Below, in pieces: positions 42,142 through 52,044 of a stretch of 64,000 nt of DNA (position 1 is its first letter; each line of letters opens with the position of its first letter). Where the stretch lies: assembly GCA_963822435.1 (NCBI GenBank), contig CAWGHN010000004.1, positions 1,116,001-1,180,000 on the forward strand. The letters run 5' to 3'. Under the pieces are notes generated by a model, which saw only the letters and a program-made list of their open reading frames with translations, had not been told where the DNA came from and made no database searches. A program made the translations under genes and the position numbers. This stretch comes from JAUYQR01 sp963822435. Lineage in GTDB: Bacteria > Pseudomonadota > Alphaproteobacteria > Rhodobacterales > Rhodobacteraceae.

Positions 42142-42756
42142 TCAGACGCGGGGGGCGCGTTGCAGGGCGTGGCGGCCTTGTGCCCACAGGAGGGCCTCTT
42201 CCAGACGGTCGTCCCCCCAGAACATCTCGGCTCCGACCACGAAGGACGGCGAGCCGAACACGCCGTGCGAAAGTGCAACCTCGGTTTCCGCGTCGTAGAC
42301 GGCGGCGATTTCGGGGGTCTGTGCCATGGCGATGGTGGCGTCGACGTCCTGCCCCAGGGGGCCGAGGATGTGGGCGAGGCTTTCGCGGGTGCCAAGCGGC
42401 TGGCCGTCGAGAACCCAGGCGCGGAAGCTGGCAACGGTGTAGGCCTCGCACCACCCACCCTGCCCCGCGACGATGCCGATGCGGTTGGCCAGAAGGGTCG
42501 GATCGGTGGGCCAGATCGGCGGCTTGGTGAACGGCAGGCCGTGGTGGGCCGCGCGGCGGGCGACATCGCGCCACATGTAGGTGACCTTGAGGGTCTCGTT
42601 GCGCAGGGCGACGTTGTTGCGGGCCATCAGCGGGCGGACATTGATCGGGCGCCAGTTGACATGGACACCAGCTTCGGCGGCGAGGCGGGTGATGCGCTGG
42701 ACCGAAGGGTAGGCGTAGGCGCTGCCGAAGAAGTAGAAGAAATCGAGGCGGGGCAT
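42142..42756 (-). CDS. 2-hydroxychromene-2-carboxylate isomerase family protein (DsbA superfamily)
   Basis: The 204-residue protein has the thioredoxin-like fold of the HCCA isomerase/kappa-class glutathione transferase group: LDFFYFFGSAYAYPSVQRIT with the Ser that replaces the DsbA CxxC, KPPIWPTDPTLLANRIG, and GVFGSPSFVVGAEMFWGDDR at the C-terminus. Members use glutathione to isomerise aromatic-degradation intermediates or conjugate small molecules; the substrate here is unknown. The ATG at 42756 (MPRLDFFYFF) begins the similarity. No aromatic-degradation genes are adjacent. Confidence 0.88.
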   Translation of the reverse strand: MPRLDFFYFFGSAYAYPSVQRITRLAAEAGVHVNWRPINVRPLMARNNVALRNETLKVTYMWRDVARRAAHHGLPFTKPPIWPTDPTLLANRIGIVAGQGGWCEAYTVASFRAWVLDGQPLGTRESLAHILGPLGQDVDATIAMAQTPEIAAVYDAETEVALSHGVFGSPSFVVGAEMFWGDDRLEEALLWAQGRHALQRAPRV

Positions 42757-43085
42757 GGCGGGCGGTGCTCCGTGACGCGGGCGGGGTCGGGCAAGCATAG
42801 CGGAAATGTGCGAGTCGGTCTTTCGAGAGTGTAGCGGGGTTGGGTTCGGGAAAGTTGCCGGGGCGCCGGACCGCCGGGTGGGCGCTGCAAGGGCAGCTCT
42901 GCGCGGTCTATGGGTCAGCCACTCTCACCGATAGTCGGCTGGCGACGGTGCAGGAGCGCCCGCCCGAGGGGGGAGATGCACGATCAGACATCATCCCGTG
43001 GACGATGTCCGCGAAGAACGCCCGGCCTGTGGCCGGACCGGGAGGCGGGCGCTGCCCGGCGGGCTTCGCCCTTGATTCCGGGCGC
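42757..43085. other. Gene-free stretch between the isomerase gene and the nrdJ terminator
   Basis: I see no convincing gene here: open frames on both strands lack ribosome sites and similarity. The region is rich in short G/C palindromes (for example GGCCTGTGGCC near 43022) and must contain the promoter of the isomerase gene on the minus strand, which I cannot pinpoint. Confidence 0.4.
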
Positions 43086-43117
43086 AAAAAACGGGCGGGG
43101 AGCAGATCCCCGCCCGT
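43086..43117 (-). terminator. Intrinsic terminator after nrdJ
   Basis: An 11-bp perfect stem, ACGGGCGGGGA / TCCCCGCCCGT (43117-43107 with 43101-43091), 5-nt loop, is followed on the minus strand by six T (complement of 43086-43091). It lies 140 bp downstream of the nrdJ stop and is the strongest terminator in the window. Confidence 0.9.
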
Positions 43118-43256
43118 GCATTTGACACAAGCACTCGTTAATCCACTACCCATGTTCCTGCGAGGGGCGAGACAGCTTCTCCGTCGCTGTGCCATTCGCG
43201 CGCAGGAAAGCCGGGGCGGTCGAGTTGCAACTCGTCCGCCCCAACCCAATCTCAGA

Positions 43257-46200
43257 TCAGCTGCAGCCCGTCGTTCCGCCACAGGAGTTGCACTTCAGGC
43301 AGGAGCCGTTGCGGACCATCGTGTAGTTGCCGCACTCGTTGCAGCTGTCGCCGGTGTAACCTTGCAGCTTGGCCTTGGTGCGGGCGTCGGTGCTGCCGCT
43401 GGACAGCGCGTAGGTCGAGGTGGTTTCCGAGAACCCGGCCGCGAAGCTGCCGGAGGTCGGAGCCAGCATGTTCAGCGCGGCGACCGGATCGGTGCCGGTG
43501 GCGAGCATGGCGTTCATGCCGCCCTGGTGCACCACCAGTTCCTGCGGCACGCGCTTGCGCAGGTAGCCGGTGGACGAAATCTGCTTGAGGAATTCAAGCG
43601 AGGAGTTGGTTTCGGCCACTTCGGTGATGTTGCGCTTGCCCTCTTCTTCGCCGCGACCGAGATCGTCGAACGAGGCACCCTTCGGGGCGACGTGGGCGAG
43701 GTCGGTGCGGTCGAGGTAGGAAACCGCCAGTTCGCGGAAGATGTAGTCGAGGATCGAGGTCGCGTTCTTGATGCTGTCGTTGCCCTGCACCATGCCGGCG
43801 GGTTCAAAGCGGGTGAAGGTGAAGGCTTCGACAAATTCCTCCAGCGGCACGCCGTATTGCAGGCCGACGCTGACGGCGATGGCGAAGTTGTTCATCATCG
43901 CGCGGAAGCCCGCCCCTTCCTTGTGCATGTCGATGAAGATCTCGCCCAACGAGCCGTCCTGGTATTCGCCGGTGCGCAGATAGACCTTGTGGCCGCCGAC
44001 GATGGCTTTCTGCGTGTAGCCCTTGCGGCGTTCGGGGAGTTTCTCGCGGTTGGAGCGGACGATTTCCTTGATGATCACCTTTTCGATGATCTTTTCGGCG
44101 ATCACGGTGGCCTTTTCCATCGTGGAGCCGTTGGTCAGGATTTCTTCGGCTTCCTCATCGTCGTCCACGAGGGCCGAGGCGAGGGGTTGGCTGAGTTTCG
44201 AGCCGTCGCGGTAGAGCGCGTTGGCCTTGATGCCGAGCGAGTGGGAAAGTTCGTAGGCGGCCAGCGTTTCCGCGATGGTGGCCGAGTTCGGCATGTTGAT
44301 GGTCTTGGAGATTGCGCCCGAGATGAAGGATTGCGCGGCGGCCATCATGTGAATGTGGGAGTTGACCGACAGGTAGCGCTTGCCGGTCTTGCCGCAGGGG
44401 TTGGCGCAATCGAACACCGAGTAGTGTTCGGGCTTCAGGTGCGGGGCATTTTCGAGGGTCATCGTGCCGCAGACATGGTCATTGGCAGCGTCGATCTGGG
44501 CCTTGGTGAAGCCGAGATGGCGCAGGAGGTCGAAGGTGGGGTCGGCCAACTTCTCTTCCGGGATGCCGAGGGTGCCTTTGCAGAAATCGGCGCCGAGGGT
44601 CCACTGGTTGAAGACGAACTTGATGTCGAAGGCGGAGGGGAGTGCGGCCTCCAGCTTTTCGATCTCGCGCGGGCCGAAGCCGTGGCCGATGAGCGAGGTG
44701 TGGTTGATGCCGGGGGCCTGGCCGAGCGAGGCGTGACCGACGGCGTGGGCGACGATTTCGGCCGACTGGGCGGTGGTGTAGCCGAGCTTTTCGAGGGCCG
44801 CGGGCACCGACTGGTTGATGATCTTGAAGTAGCCGCCGCCGGCGAGTTTCTTGAACTTGACGAGGGCGAAGTCGGGCTCGATCCCGGTGGTGTCGCAATC
44901 CATGACGAGGCCGATGGTGCCGGTGGGGGCGATCACGGTGGTCTGGGCGTTGCGGTAGCCGTGGGCTTCGCCAAGGCGCAGGGCTTCGTCCCAGGCGGAT
45001 TTCGCGAGGGCGACGAGGGTCTGGTCCGGGCAGTTCGCGTGGTCAAGGGCGACGGCGGGGACGTTCAGGCCTTCGTAGACGCCGGTCGCGTGGGCGGCGG
45101 CGCGGTGGTTGCGGATGACGCGCAGCATGTGGTCCGGTTGCGGGCGTAGCCGGCGAAGGGGCCAAGCTCCTTGGCGATTTCGGCGGAGGTGGCGTAGGAG
45201 ATGCCGGTCATCACGGCGGTCAGGGCGCCGCAGAGGGCACGGCCTTCCTTGCTGTCATAGCCAAGGCCCATGTTCATCAAAAGGCCGCCGATGTTGGCGT
45301 AGCCGAGGCCGAGGGTGCGGAAGTCGTAGGCTGAGCTGGGCGATTTCCTGGCTGGGGAACTGCGCCATCATCACCGAGATTTCCAGCGTGACGGTCCAGA
45401 GGCGCGAGGCGTGGACGTAGGCGTCGGCGTCGAACTTGCCGTCGTGGAAGAAGGTGAGCAGGTTCATCGACGCCAGGTTGCAGGCGGTGTCGTCGAGGAA
45501 CATGTATTCCGAGCAGGGGTTGGAGCCGCGGATGGCGCCGTCTTCGGGGCAGGTGTGCCAGGCGTTGACGGTGTCGTGGAACTGGATGCCGGGATCGGCG
45601 CAGGCCCAGGCGGCGTGGCCGATCTGGTCCCAAAGCTCACGCGCCGAGACGGTTTTCGCCACCTTGCCGTCGGTGCGGCGGATGAGTTCCCACGGTTGGT
45701 CGTTCTTGACGGCCTTGAGGAAGGCGTCGGTGACGCGGACCGAGTTGTTGGAATTCTGGCCGGAGACGGAGATGTAGGCCTCGGAATCCCAGTCGGTGTC
45801 GTAGGTCGGGAATTCGATCGAGGTGAAGCCTTGGCGGGCGTATTGCAGGATGCGGTTGGTGTAGGTGTCGGGGATCATCGACCTTTTCGCAGCCTTGATC
45901 GCGGCTTTCAGCGCGGGGTTGGCGGCGGGGTCGGTGGCGCCGTCCATCGTGCCATCAAACGCCTTGATCGCGGCGAAGATGTCGTTCAGGCGAGCGGAAT
46001 GGACCTTGGAGCCGGCGACGAGGCTGGCGACCTTCTGTTCCTCGATGACCTTCCAGTTGATGAAGTCTTCAACGTCCGGATGGTCCATGTCGATGATGAC
46101 CATCTTGGCCGCACGGCGGGTGGTGCCGCCGGATTTGATGGCGCCCGCCGCGCGGTCACCGATTTTCAGGAAGCCCATCAGGCCGGAGGATTTGCCGCCG

Positions 46201-46940
46201 CCCGACAGCTTTTCGCCTTCGCCGCGAAGGGAGGAGAAGTTGGTGCCGGTGCCGGAGCCGTATTTGAACAGCCGCGCTTCGCGGACCCAAAGGTCCATGA
46301 TGCCACCGTCGCCGACGAGGTCATCCTTGACCGACTGGATGAAGCAGGCGTGCGGCTGGGGGTGTTCGTAGGCGGAAGTGGATTTGGTCAGCACGCCGGT
46401 CTTGTGATCGACGTAGTAGTGACCCTGCGACGGACCGTCGATGCCGTAGGCCCAATGCAGGCCGGTGTTGAACCATTGCGGGCTGTTCGGCGCGGCCATC
46501 TGGCGGGCCAGCATGAAACGCATTTCGTCGAAATAGGCGCGGGCGTCGGCTTCGGTGGTGAAATAGCCACCCTTCCAGCCCCAATAGGCCCAGGCGCCGG
46601 CAAGGCGGTCGAACACCTGCTTGGACGAGGTTTCGCCGGTGTTGCGCTGATCGGCGGGCAGTTCGGCAAGGGCGGCCTCATCGGGGACCGAGCGCCAGAG
46701 GAATTCGGGCACGCCCTTTTCCTTGACGCGCTTCAGCCGCGCCGGGATGCCGGCCTTGCGGAAATACTTCTGGGCGAGCACGTCGGAGGCGACCTGGCTC
46801 CAGCCTTCCGGCACCTCGACGGCGTCGTTGCGGAACACAACGGTGCCGTCCGGGTTGCGGATTTCGGAAACGGTGGTGTTGAACGCCATCGCGCCATAAG
46901 CGCCCGTGGCCTCGGTGGTGAACTTCCGCTCGATCTTCAT
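43257..46940 (-). pseudogene. nrdJ: Vitamin B12-dependent (class II) ribonucleotide reductase, broken by two frameshifts
   Basis: NrdJ makes deoxyribonucleotides with adenosylcobalamin. The start is MKIERKFTTEATGAYGAMAF at 46940 and the end is the Cys-rich tail CNECGNYTMVRNGSCLKCNS at 43257. The reading is interrupted twice. Near 45329-45330 one extra G (C on the gene strand) shifts ...EIAQLS out of YDFRTLGLGYAN; near 45134-45135 one base is missing between ...YARNR and DHMLRVIRNH. The 195-bp segment between reads in a third frame (MNMGLGYDSKEGRALCGA). The two changes cancel, giving 1227 residues when corrected, and all three parts look well conserved. Sequencing error is a likely cause; a real double mutation would inactivate an important enzyme. 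Confidence 0.9.
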
Positions 46941-47065
46941 GCCCCTGATCCCGTTTTTGCGGCGCGCTGGCCGATATTGATTGAAACGAGGAAAACCCGT
47001 CTTGCAGGCGCCACCCGGTTGATCCGGGCTTGGCGGTGACTGTCTGACTGCTTCAACCTCGCACG

Positions 47066-47102
47066 GCACTAGATATGGTGTTGACCCCGGCCGCGCTGTC
47101 AA
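47066..47102 (-). promoter_or_regulatory. Candidate nrdJ promoter with NrdR-like box
   Basis: The plus-strand sequence GCACTAGATATGGTGT (47066-47081) resembles the 16-bp NrdR box (ACACTATATATTGTGT type) with an ATAT core and CAC/GTG arms. On the minus strand TTGACA (47102-47097) lies upstream of it, so the box covers the -10 region. NrdR represses ribonucleotide reductase genes in many bacteria. Normally two boxes are found about one and a half turns apart; I see no clear second one, which lowers confidence. I see no cobalamin riboswitch either. Confidence 0.45.
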
Positions 47103-47360
47103 ACTGTCGTATTCGCGGACGCCGTTCAACGGATTTATTTGCGACGGTTGCGGATTTTTAACCTTGACGCGGCGATGTCACAGTCACGCGAACGTCATCA
47201 AGTTCAGCGCGTGGTTGTGGACAGCCGTGGGGACAATCTTCACCCGTTCTCTGAGGAGAGCGGGATTTGTGAGGAAACGCGCCCGGTTGTGCGGGCGGCT
47301 TGAGACAGGCTGGCGCCCGGCCCTGCCTGTGGACGACAGCTTTGGAAGCGATTCTGGCCG
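47103..47360. other. Gene-free stretch upstream of nrdJ
   Basis: Together with 46941-47102 this makes about 420 bp without a gene, between nrdJ and the end of the EamA gene (both minus-strand). Two TGTGGAC sequences (near 47217 and 47330) faintly resemble DnaA boxes but each misses two positions. I see no hairpin terminator for the nearby genes and no small gene. Confidence 0.4.
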
Positions 47361-48245
47361 TCAGGCGCGGACAGGGCGGTTGATGAGCACGATCCCGGCG
47401 GCCACAAGGACCGCCGCGCCCAGAATCGCCCAGGTGACAGTTTCGCCGAAAATGAGGGCACCGAGCGTGAGCGCGAAGATCGGGGTCAGGAAGGAAAACG
47501 ACGCCACGGTCGAGGCGGGGTAGACCGACATCAGCCAGAGCCACGAGATGAAGCCGCCCGCGACCACGACCGACGCCTGAAACACCAGCCAGAAGATGTG
47601 GATCGGTTGCAGGTCACGGATCAGCGGGCCGAAGAAGGGGGCTGCGAGAAGCAGGATCGGGGCGGAGACGAGGACCATCCAGAAAAGCTGCATCTCAGGC
47701 CCTTCGGCGCGCATCACGGGGCGGCGGGCGATGTAGGCGGTGCCAGCCCAGCAGAACGCGCCGGTAAGGGCGAAAAGATCGCCGGTGAGGGAGCCCTGCC
47801 CGGTGGAAGGGCCGGACAGGATCGCCCAGGCGGCCCCCGCAAAGGCGAGAAGGAGGCCCGCGCCGCGCACCGGGGTGATGCGGTCGCCAAGGCCGAAATG
47901 GGCCATGAGCGCGAACCACACCGGCATCGAATAGAAGATCACCGAGGTGCGCCCGACGGTGGTGAGATCAAGCGCGACAAAGAGGCAGAGAAATTCGAGC
48001 GCAAAGACGCAGCCCATCAGGAAGCCGGTGGGCAAGGTGGCCCGCGTCAGGCGCGGCGGACGCTTGCGCCAGACAAGCCAGGCCCAGACAAAGAAGATCG
48101 CAAGAGCCGAGCGCAGGCCCGCGAAGAACACCGGTTGCAGGCCAGCGTTCACCACCTTGACGATGATCTGGTTGAACGCGAGCAGAAGCATGACGCCCAC
48201 CACCATCGCGCCGCCGAACGCATCGAGCCTGTCCTTGCGGTTCAT
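47361..48245 (-). CDS. DMT superfamily transporter (EamA domain)
   Basis: The 294-residue inner-membrane protein has ten hydrophobic segments arranged as two EamA repeats: GVMLLLAFNQIIVKVVNAGL opens the first, SLTGDLFALTGAFCWAGTAY the second. LVAAGIVLINRPVRA ends it. Such proteins export amino acids, nucleobases or other metabolites; the substrate cannot be read. The ATG at 48245 (MNRKDRLDAFGG) is chosen because the similarity begins there; the open frame continues antisense through eno but is not coding. It is divergent from another EamA gene 99 bp away. Confidence 0.9.
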   Translation of the reverse strand: MNRKDRLDAFGGAMVVGVMLLLAFNQIIVKVVNAGLQPVFFAGLRSALAIFFVWAWLVWRKRPPRLTRATLPTGFLMGCVFALEFLCLFVALDLTTVGRTSVIFYSMPVWFALMAHFGLGDRITPVRGAGLLLAFAGAAWAILSGPSTGQGSLTGDLFALTGAFCWAGTAYIARRPVMRAEGPEMQLFWMVLVSAPILLLAAPFFGPLIRDLQPIHIFWLVFQASVVVAGGFISWLWLMSVYPASTVASFSFLTPIFALTLGALIFGETVTWAILGAAVLVAAGIVLINRPVRA

Positions 48246-48344
48246 CGCCTGCCCCTTTGACTGCCGCACCCTTCTGCCTGTGCGGGCGACGAAGGGCAAG
48301 CCGAGCGGCTTTCGTTCGGCGCGGCGGCGCGGTAGGAGGCGCGG

Positions 48345-49241
48345 ATGAGCGCATCCCACGCAAGCAGCCAGAATCTGCGCGGCATCCTGTTGATGGTCGC
48401 GTCGATGGCGCTGTTCGGCGTTGAGGACATGTTTCTGAAATGGGCCGCCGTGGGGCTGCCTGTCGGTCAGATCATCTTCGTGTCGGGTGCCTTCGGGCTG
48501 CCGGTGTTCGTGGCGATGGCCTGGGTGCAGGGCCAGCGGATTGTGGTGCGCGCGGCGCTGCAACCGGCGGTCACCGCGCGCAACATCGGCGAGATGATCG
48601 GGTCGGCGGGCTATGTGGCGGCGCTGGCCACGGTGCCGCTGTCGACGGTGTCGGCGGTGTTGCAGGCGATGCCCCTGGCGGTGACGATGGCGGCAGCGCT
48701 GTTCATGCAAGAGCAGGTCGGATGGCGGCGCTGGACGGCGATTGCGGTCGGGTTCGCGGGGGTCTTGCTGGTGATCCGGCCGGGGATGGACGGGTTTCGG
48801 CCCGAGGCGCTGTATGTGCTGGTCACGGTCGCGGGGCTGACGCTGCGCGATCTGGCGTCGCGCCGGATTCCGGCGGTGGTGACAACGGCGCAAGTGTCGG
48901 CCTGGGGGCTGATGGCAGTGGCGGTCTTGGGGGCGGGGATGATGGCGGCCTCGGGCGAGGTGCGGGCGGTGTCGGCGGGTCAGGGGCTGGTGCTGCTGGG
49001 CGCGGTGGCGTTCGGCACGGCGGGGTATTGGGCGATCACGGCGGCGACGCGGACGGGCGAGGTGTCGGTGGTCGCACCGTTCCGCTATACCCGGCTGGTG
49101 TTCGCGATGGCCATTGGCGCGCTGGTTTTTGGCGAATGGCCGGACGGCTGGACCTATGCGGGCGCGGCGCTGATCATCGGGTCGGGGCTTTATTCTTTTG
49201 CCCGCGAACGGGCGCGGAAACGCGCTTCCCATGGGGCATGA
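48345..49241 (+). CDS. DMT superfamily transporter (EamA domain)
   Basis: The 298-residue protein has about ten membrane segments: LRGILLMVASMALFGVEDMF first, and APFRYTRLVFAMAIGALVFG and AALIIGSGLYSFARERARKR at the end. The APFRYTRLVFA motif is typical of the RhaT/EamA branch found widely in Rhodobacterales. TAGGAGGCGCGG precedes the ATG at 48345. It lies 51 bp before eno on the same strand and back to back with another EamA gene of low similarity, so this is not a recent duplication. Substrate unknown. Confidence 0.9.
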   Translation: MSASHASSQNLRGILLMVASMALFGVEDMFLKWAAVGLPVGQIIFVSGAFGLPVFVAMAWVQGQRIVVRAALQPAVTARNIGEMIGSAGYVAALATVPLSTVSAVLQAMPLAVTMAAALFMQEQVGWRRWTAIAVGFAGVLLVIRPGMDGFRPEALYVLVTVAGLTLRDLASRRIPAVVTTAQVSAWGLMAVAVLGAGMMAASGEVRAVSAGQGLVLLGAVAFGTAGYWAITAATRTGEVSVVAPFRYTRLVFAMAIGALVFGEWPDGWTYAGAALIIGSGLYSFARERARKRASHGA

Positions 49242-49292
49242 GCCGGGGTAAACGGGCGGCGAGAGCATCATCCGCCCCAAGGGAGCGCCGCC

Positions 49293-50570
49293 ATGAGCAC
49301 GATCATCGACATTCACGCCCGCGAAATTCTGGACAGCCGGGGCAACCCGACGGTCGAGGTGGACGTCTATCTGGAGGACGGCTCGATGGGCCGGGCCGCC
49401 GTGCCTTCGGGCGCATCGACCGGCGCGCATGAGGCCAACGAGCGGCGCGATGGCGATGCCGCGCGCTACAAGGGCAAGGGTGTGCTTGAAGCCGTGGCAG
49501 CGGTGAACGGCGAAATTGCCGAGGAGATCGTGGGGTTTGACGCGACCGAGCAGGTCGGCATCGACCGCACCATGATCGAGATGGACGGGACGCCGAACAA
49601 GTCGCGGCTCGGGGCGAATGCGATCCTTGGGGTGAGTTTGGCGGTGGCGAAGGCGGCGGCGGAATTCAGCGGCCAGCCCCTGTATCGCTACGTTGGCGGG
49701 ACCTCGGCGCGTATCCTTCCGGTGCCGATGATGAACATCATCAACGGCGGCGAACATGCCGACAACCCGATCGACATTCAGGAATTCATGATCATGCCGG
49801 TGGGCGCATCCGACATCCGCGAGGCGGTGCGGATGGGGTCCGAGGTGTTCCACACGCTGAAGAAGGAATTGCAAAACGCCGGCCACAACACCGGGATCGG
49901 TGACGAGGGCGGCTTCGCACCGAACCTTAGCTCTGCCCGTGACGCGCTTGATTTCATTCTGAAATCCATCGAGAAAGCCGGATATACGCCGGGTGAGGAT
50001 ATCTTCCTGGCGCTGGATTGCGCGGCGACAGAATACTTCCGGGGCGGCAAGTACGAGATGAAGGGCGAAGGCAAGAGCCTGAGCATCGAGGAGAACGTGG
50101 CGTTCCTGGCGGGGCTGGCCAAGGACTATCCGATCATCTCGATCGAGGACGGTTGTTCGGAGGATGACTGGGCGGGCTGGAAGCTGTTGACCGACACGCT
50201 GGGCGACACGATCCAGTTGGTGGGCGACGATCTGTTCGTGACGAACCCGCGCCGGTTGGCCGAAGGCATCAAGGCCGGCTGCGCCAATTCGATGCTGGTG
50301 AAAGTGAACCAGATCGGCACGCTGACCGAGACGCTGCAGGCGGTCGAGATGGCGCACCGCGCGCGCTACACCAATGTGATGAGCCACCGCTCGGGCGAGA
50401 CCGAGGACGCGACGATTGCCGACCTCGCGGTTGCCACCAACTGCGGGCAGATCAAGACCGGGTCGCTGAGCCGCTCGGACCGGCTGGCGAAATACAACCA
50501 GTTGATCCGCATCGAGGAACTCTTGGGTGAGACGGCGGAATACGCCGGGCGGAGCATCCTGCGGGCCTGA
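49293..50570 (+). CDS. eno: Enolase
   Basis: Enolase converts 2-phosphoglycerate to phosphoenolpyruvate in glycolysis and gluconeogenesis. The 425-residue length and motifs fit the bacterial enzyme: IHAREILDSRGNPTVEVDV at the N-terminus, SGASTGAHEA, GDEGGFAPNL with the catalytic Glu, the Mg ligands in ALDCAATE and SIEDG, KVNQIGTLTE with the catalytic Lys, and SHRSGETEDATIADLAVA. An AGGGAGCG lies upstream of the ATG. A weak hairpin terminator follows at 50595. Together with pgk and the aldolase gene nearby it forms a loose glycolytic neighbourhood, but the genes are not in one operon. Confidence 0.98.
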   Translation: MSTIIDIHAREILDSRGNPTVEVDVYLEDGSMGRAAVPSGASTGAHEANERRDGDAARYKGKGVLEAVAAVNGEIAEEIVGFDATEQVGIDRTMIEMDGTPNKSRLGANAILGVSLAVAKAAAEFSGQPLYRYVGGTSARILPVPMMNIINGGEHADNPIDIQEFMIMPVGASDIREAVRMGSEVFHTLKKELQNAGHNTGIGDEGGFAPNLSSARDALDFILKSIEKAGYTPGEDIFLALDCAATEYFRGGKYEMKGEGKSLSIEENVAFLAGLAKDYPIISIEDGCSEDDWAGWKLLTDTLGDTIQLVGDDLFVTNPRRLAEGIKAGCANSMLVKVNQIGTLTETLQAVEMAHRARYTNVMSHRSGETEDATIADLAVATNCGQIKTGSLSRSDRLAKYNQLIRIEELLGETAEYAGRSILRA

Positions 50571-50594
50571 GACCCTGGCGTTGCGGTTGACGAG

Positions 50595-50620
50595 CGGGCG
50601 TCCTTTTGTGGCGCCCGTTT
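50595..50620 (+). terminator. Probable terminator of eno
   Basis: The stem CGGGCG (50595-50600) / CGCCCG (50612-50617) is followed by TTT and lies 25 bp after the eno stop. The stem is short and the T run brief, so efficiency is uncertain. Confidence 0.45.
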
Positions 50621-50722
50621 GCATTTCAAGAAACGAGTGGCGGTCCCATGCCGCATGCAGCAGGAGCGCGCTTGTCACGCGGTCACATCCTGCCATTCTG
50701 TCCCCGAGCGAAAGGACGGCCC

Positions 50723-51157
50723 ATGACCGAGGCGGAACAGATCATCGAACGGCTGGCGTTGCAGCGACATCCTGAGGGCGGCTGGTATCGGCAGACCTGG
50801 GTCGGGCCGCAGATCGAGCCGGGAAACGGGGGCCGTGCGTCGGGAACGGCGATCCTGTTTCTGCTGGCGGCGGGAGAGCGGAGCCATTGGCACCGGGTGG
50901 ATGCAGACGAGATCTGGCTGTGGCACGCGGGCGCGCCATTGATCCTGCGGCTGGCCGAAACGGCGGCCGGGCCTGCGCAGGAGATGGTGATGGGAGCCGC
51001 GGTTCTGCAGGGTCAGGCGGTGCAGGCGGTGGTCCCGAAGGGCTGGTGGCAGGCGGCGCAGACCACGGCGGCATGGTCGCTGGTCAGTTGCACGGTCAGC
51101 CCGGGGTTTCGGTTCGAGGGGTTCGAGCTGGCGCCCGACGGCTTCGAGATCGGGTGA
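50723..51157 (+). CDS. Cupin family protein (DUF985)
   Basis: The 144-residue single-cupin protein shows the DUF985 sequences LALQRHPEGGWYRQTW, GTAILFLLAAGERSHWHRVD, ADEIWLWHAGAPLIL and VPKGWWQAA, ending VSCTVSPGFRFEGFEL. The H-W-H-R and E residues are the usual metal ligands; related structures suggest sugar or nucleotide-sugar binding but no reaction is proven. AAAGGAC lies upstream of the ATG at 50723. The stop overlaps the start of the desaturase gene (TGATG), so the two are translationally coupled. Confidence 0.9.
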   Translation: MTEAEQIIERLALQRHPEGGWYRQTWVGPQIEPGNGGRASGTAILFLLAAGERSHWHRVDADEIWLWHAGAPLILRLAETAAGPAQEMVMGAAVLQGQAVQAVVPKGWWQAAQTTAAWSLVSCTVSPGFRFEGFELAPDGFEIG

Positions 51158-52041
51158 TGGACCATCGCGATTTCGTGGCGGGGCTGGCGCCGGAGGTGCG
51201 CGAGACGTTGACGGCGCGAACCGATGCGGCAGGACTTTGCCATCTGGCCGGGCATCTTGGGGCGATTGGGCTGGTTGGTGGGCTGATCGCGATGGGGGTG
51301 CCGGGGTGGTGGTTGCTGATCCCGGTGCAGGGTGTGCTGGTGGTGTTTCTGTTCACGCTGGAGCATGAGGCAACGCACAAGACGCCGTTCCGGTCGCTGT
51401 GGCTGAATGAATGGGCGGGGCGGCTGGCGGGGTTTCTGCTGTTGCTGCCGTTCGAATGGTTTCGATATTTCCATCTGGCGCACCATCGCTGGACCAACAT
51501 CGAAGGGCGCGACCCGGAACTGGCGGGCGGCAAGCCCGAGGGGTGGCGGGCCTGGGCGTGGCATGTGTCGGGGCTGCCCTACTGGTGGTCCGAGGTGCGG
51601 CTGATGGCGGCGCTGGTGTGCGGGCGGGCCGAGGCGGACTATCTGCCAGAGGGCGCCAAGCGCCGGATCGTGGCCGAGGCGCGCAGGATGGCGGCGGGGT
51701 ATGGCTTGGTTCTGGCGTCGCTTTTCTGGACGCCGGTGGTGTTGTGGGTGTGGATCGCACCCGTGCTGATGGGCCAGCCCGTGCTGCGGCTGTATCTGCT
51801 GGCCGAGCATGGCGACTGCCCGCACGTCGCCAACATGTTCGAAAACACGCGCACGGTCTTCACAACGGCGCTGGTGCGGTTTCTGGCGTGGAACATGCCG
51901 TATCATGTGGAGCACCACGTCTATCCTGCGGTACCGTTTCACCGCCTGCCCGCGCTGCATGCGCTGATGCGCGAGGAGCTGCGGGTGACGGCGGCGGGGT
52001 ATGCGGCATTCACCCGGAGCTATCTGCAACGGCGGTTGTGA
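51157..52041 (+). CDS. Fatty acid desaturase family membrane protein
   Basis: The 294-residue membrane protein carries the three histidine boxes of membrane desaturases/hydroxylases: His70-EATH74, His106-LAHH110 and His250-VEHH254, which bind two irons. Four hydrophobic stretches flank them. It might desaturate or hydroxylate a lipid acyl chain or carotenoid-like substrate; the box spacing fits the short fatty-acid-desaturase group. The ATG at 51157 shares its A with the stop codon of the cupin gene. A family B repeat starts immediately after its stop codon. Confidence 0.88.
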   Translation: MDHRDFVAGLAPEVRETLTARTDAAGLCHLAGHLGAIGLVGGLIAMGVPGWWLLIPVQGVLVVFLFTLEHEATHKTPFRSLWLNEWAGRLAGFLLLLPFEWFRYFHLAHHRWTNIEGRDPELAGGKPEGWRAWAWHVSGLPYWWSEVRLMAALVCGRAEADYLPEGAKRRIVAEARRMAAGYGLVLASLFWTPVVLWVWIAPVLMGQPVLRLYLLAEHGDCPHVANMFENTRTVFTTALVRFLAWNMPYHVEHHVYPAVPFHRLPALHALMREELRVTAAGYAAFTRSYLQRRL

Positions 52042-52044
52042 CGC

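Noticed and set aside
42908..43282. Open frame of 124 codons on the minus strand downstream of nrdJ
   Set aside because: Arg/Ser/Pro-rich, no ribosome site, and it runs through the nrdJ terminator hairpin.
47200..47345. DnaA-box-like TGTGGAC sequences as a replication origin
   Set aside because: Only two poor matches, each with at least two mismatches, no AT-rich unwinding region and no dnaA/dnaN or repABC genes nearby.
46941..47360. Cobalamin riboswitch upstream of the B12-dependent reductase
   Set aside because: I could not find the B12-box-like conserved segments or a suitable fold in the 420-bp region.
48246..50696. Open frame of over 800 codons continuing upstream of the EamA gene, opposite eno
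   Set aside because: It is antisense to an intact enolase, rich in Arg/His/Pro, and only the last 294 codons look like protein.
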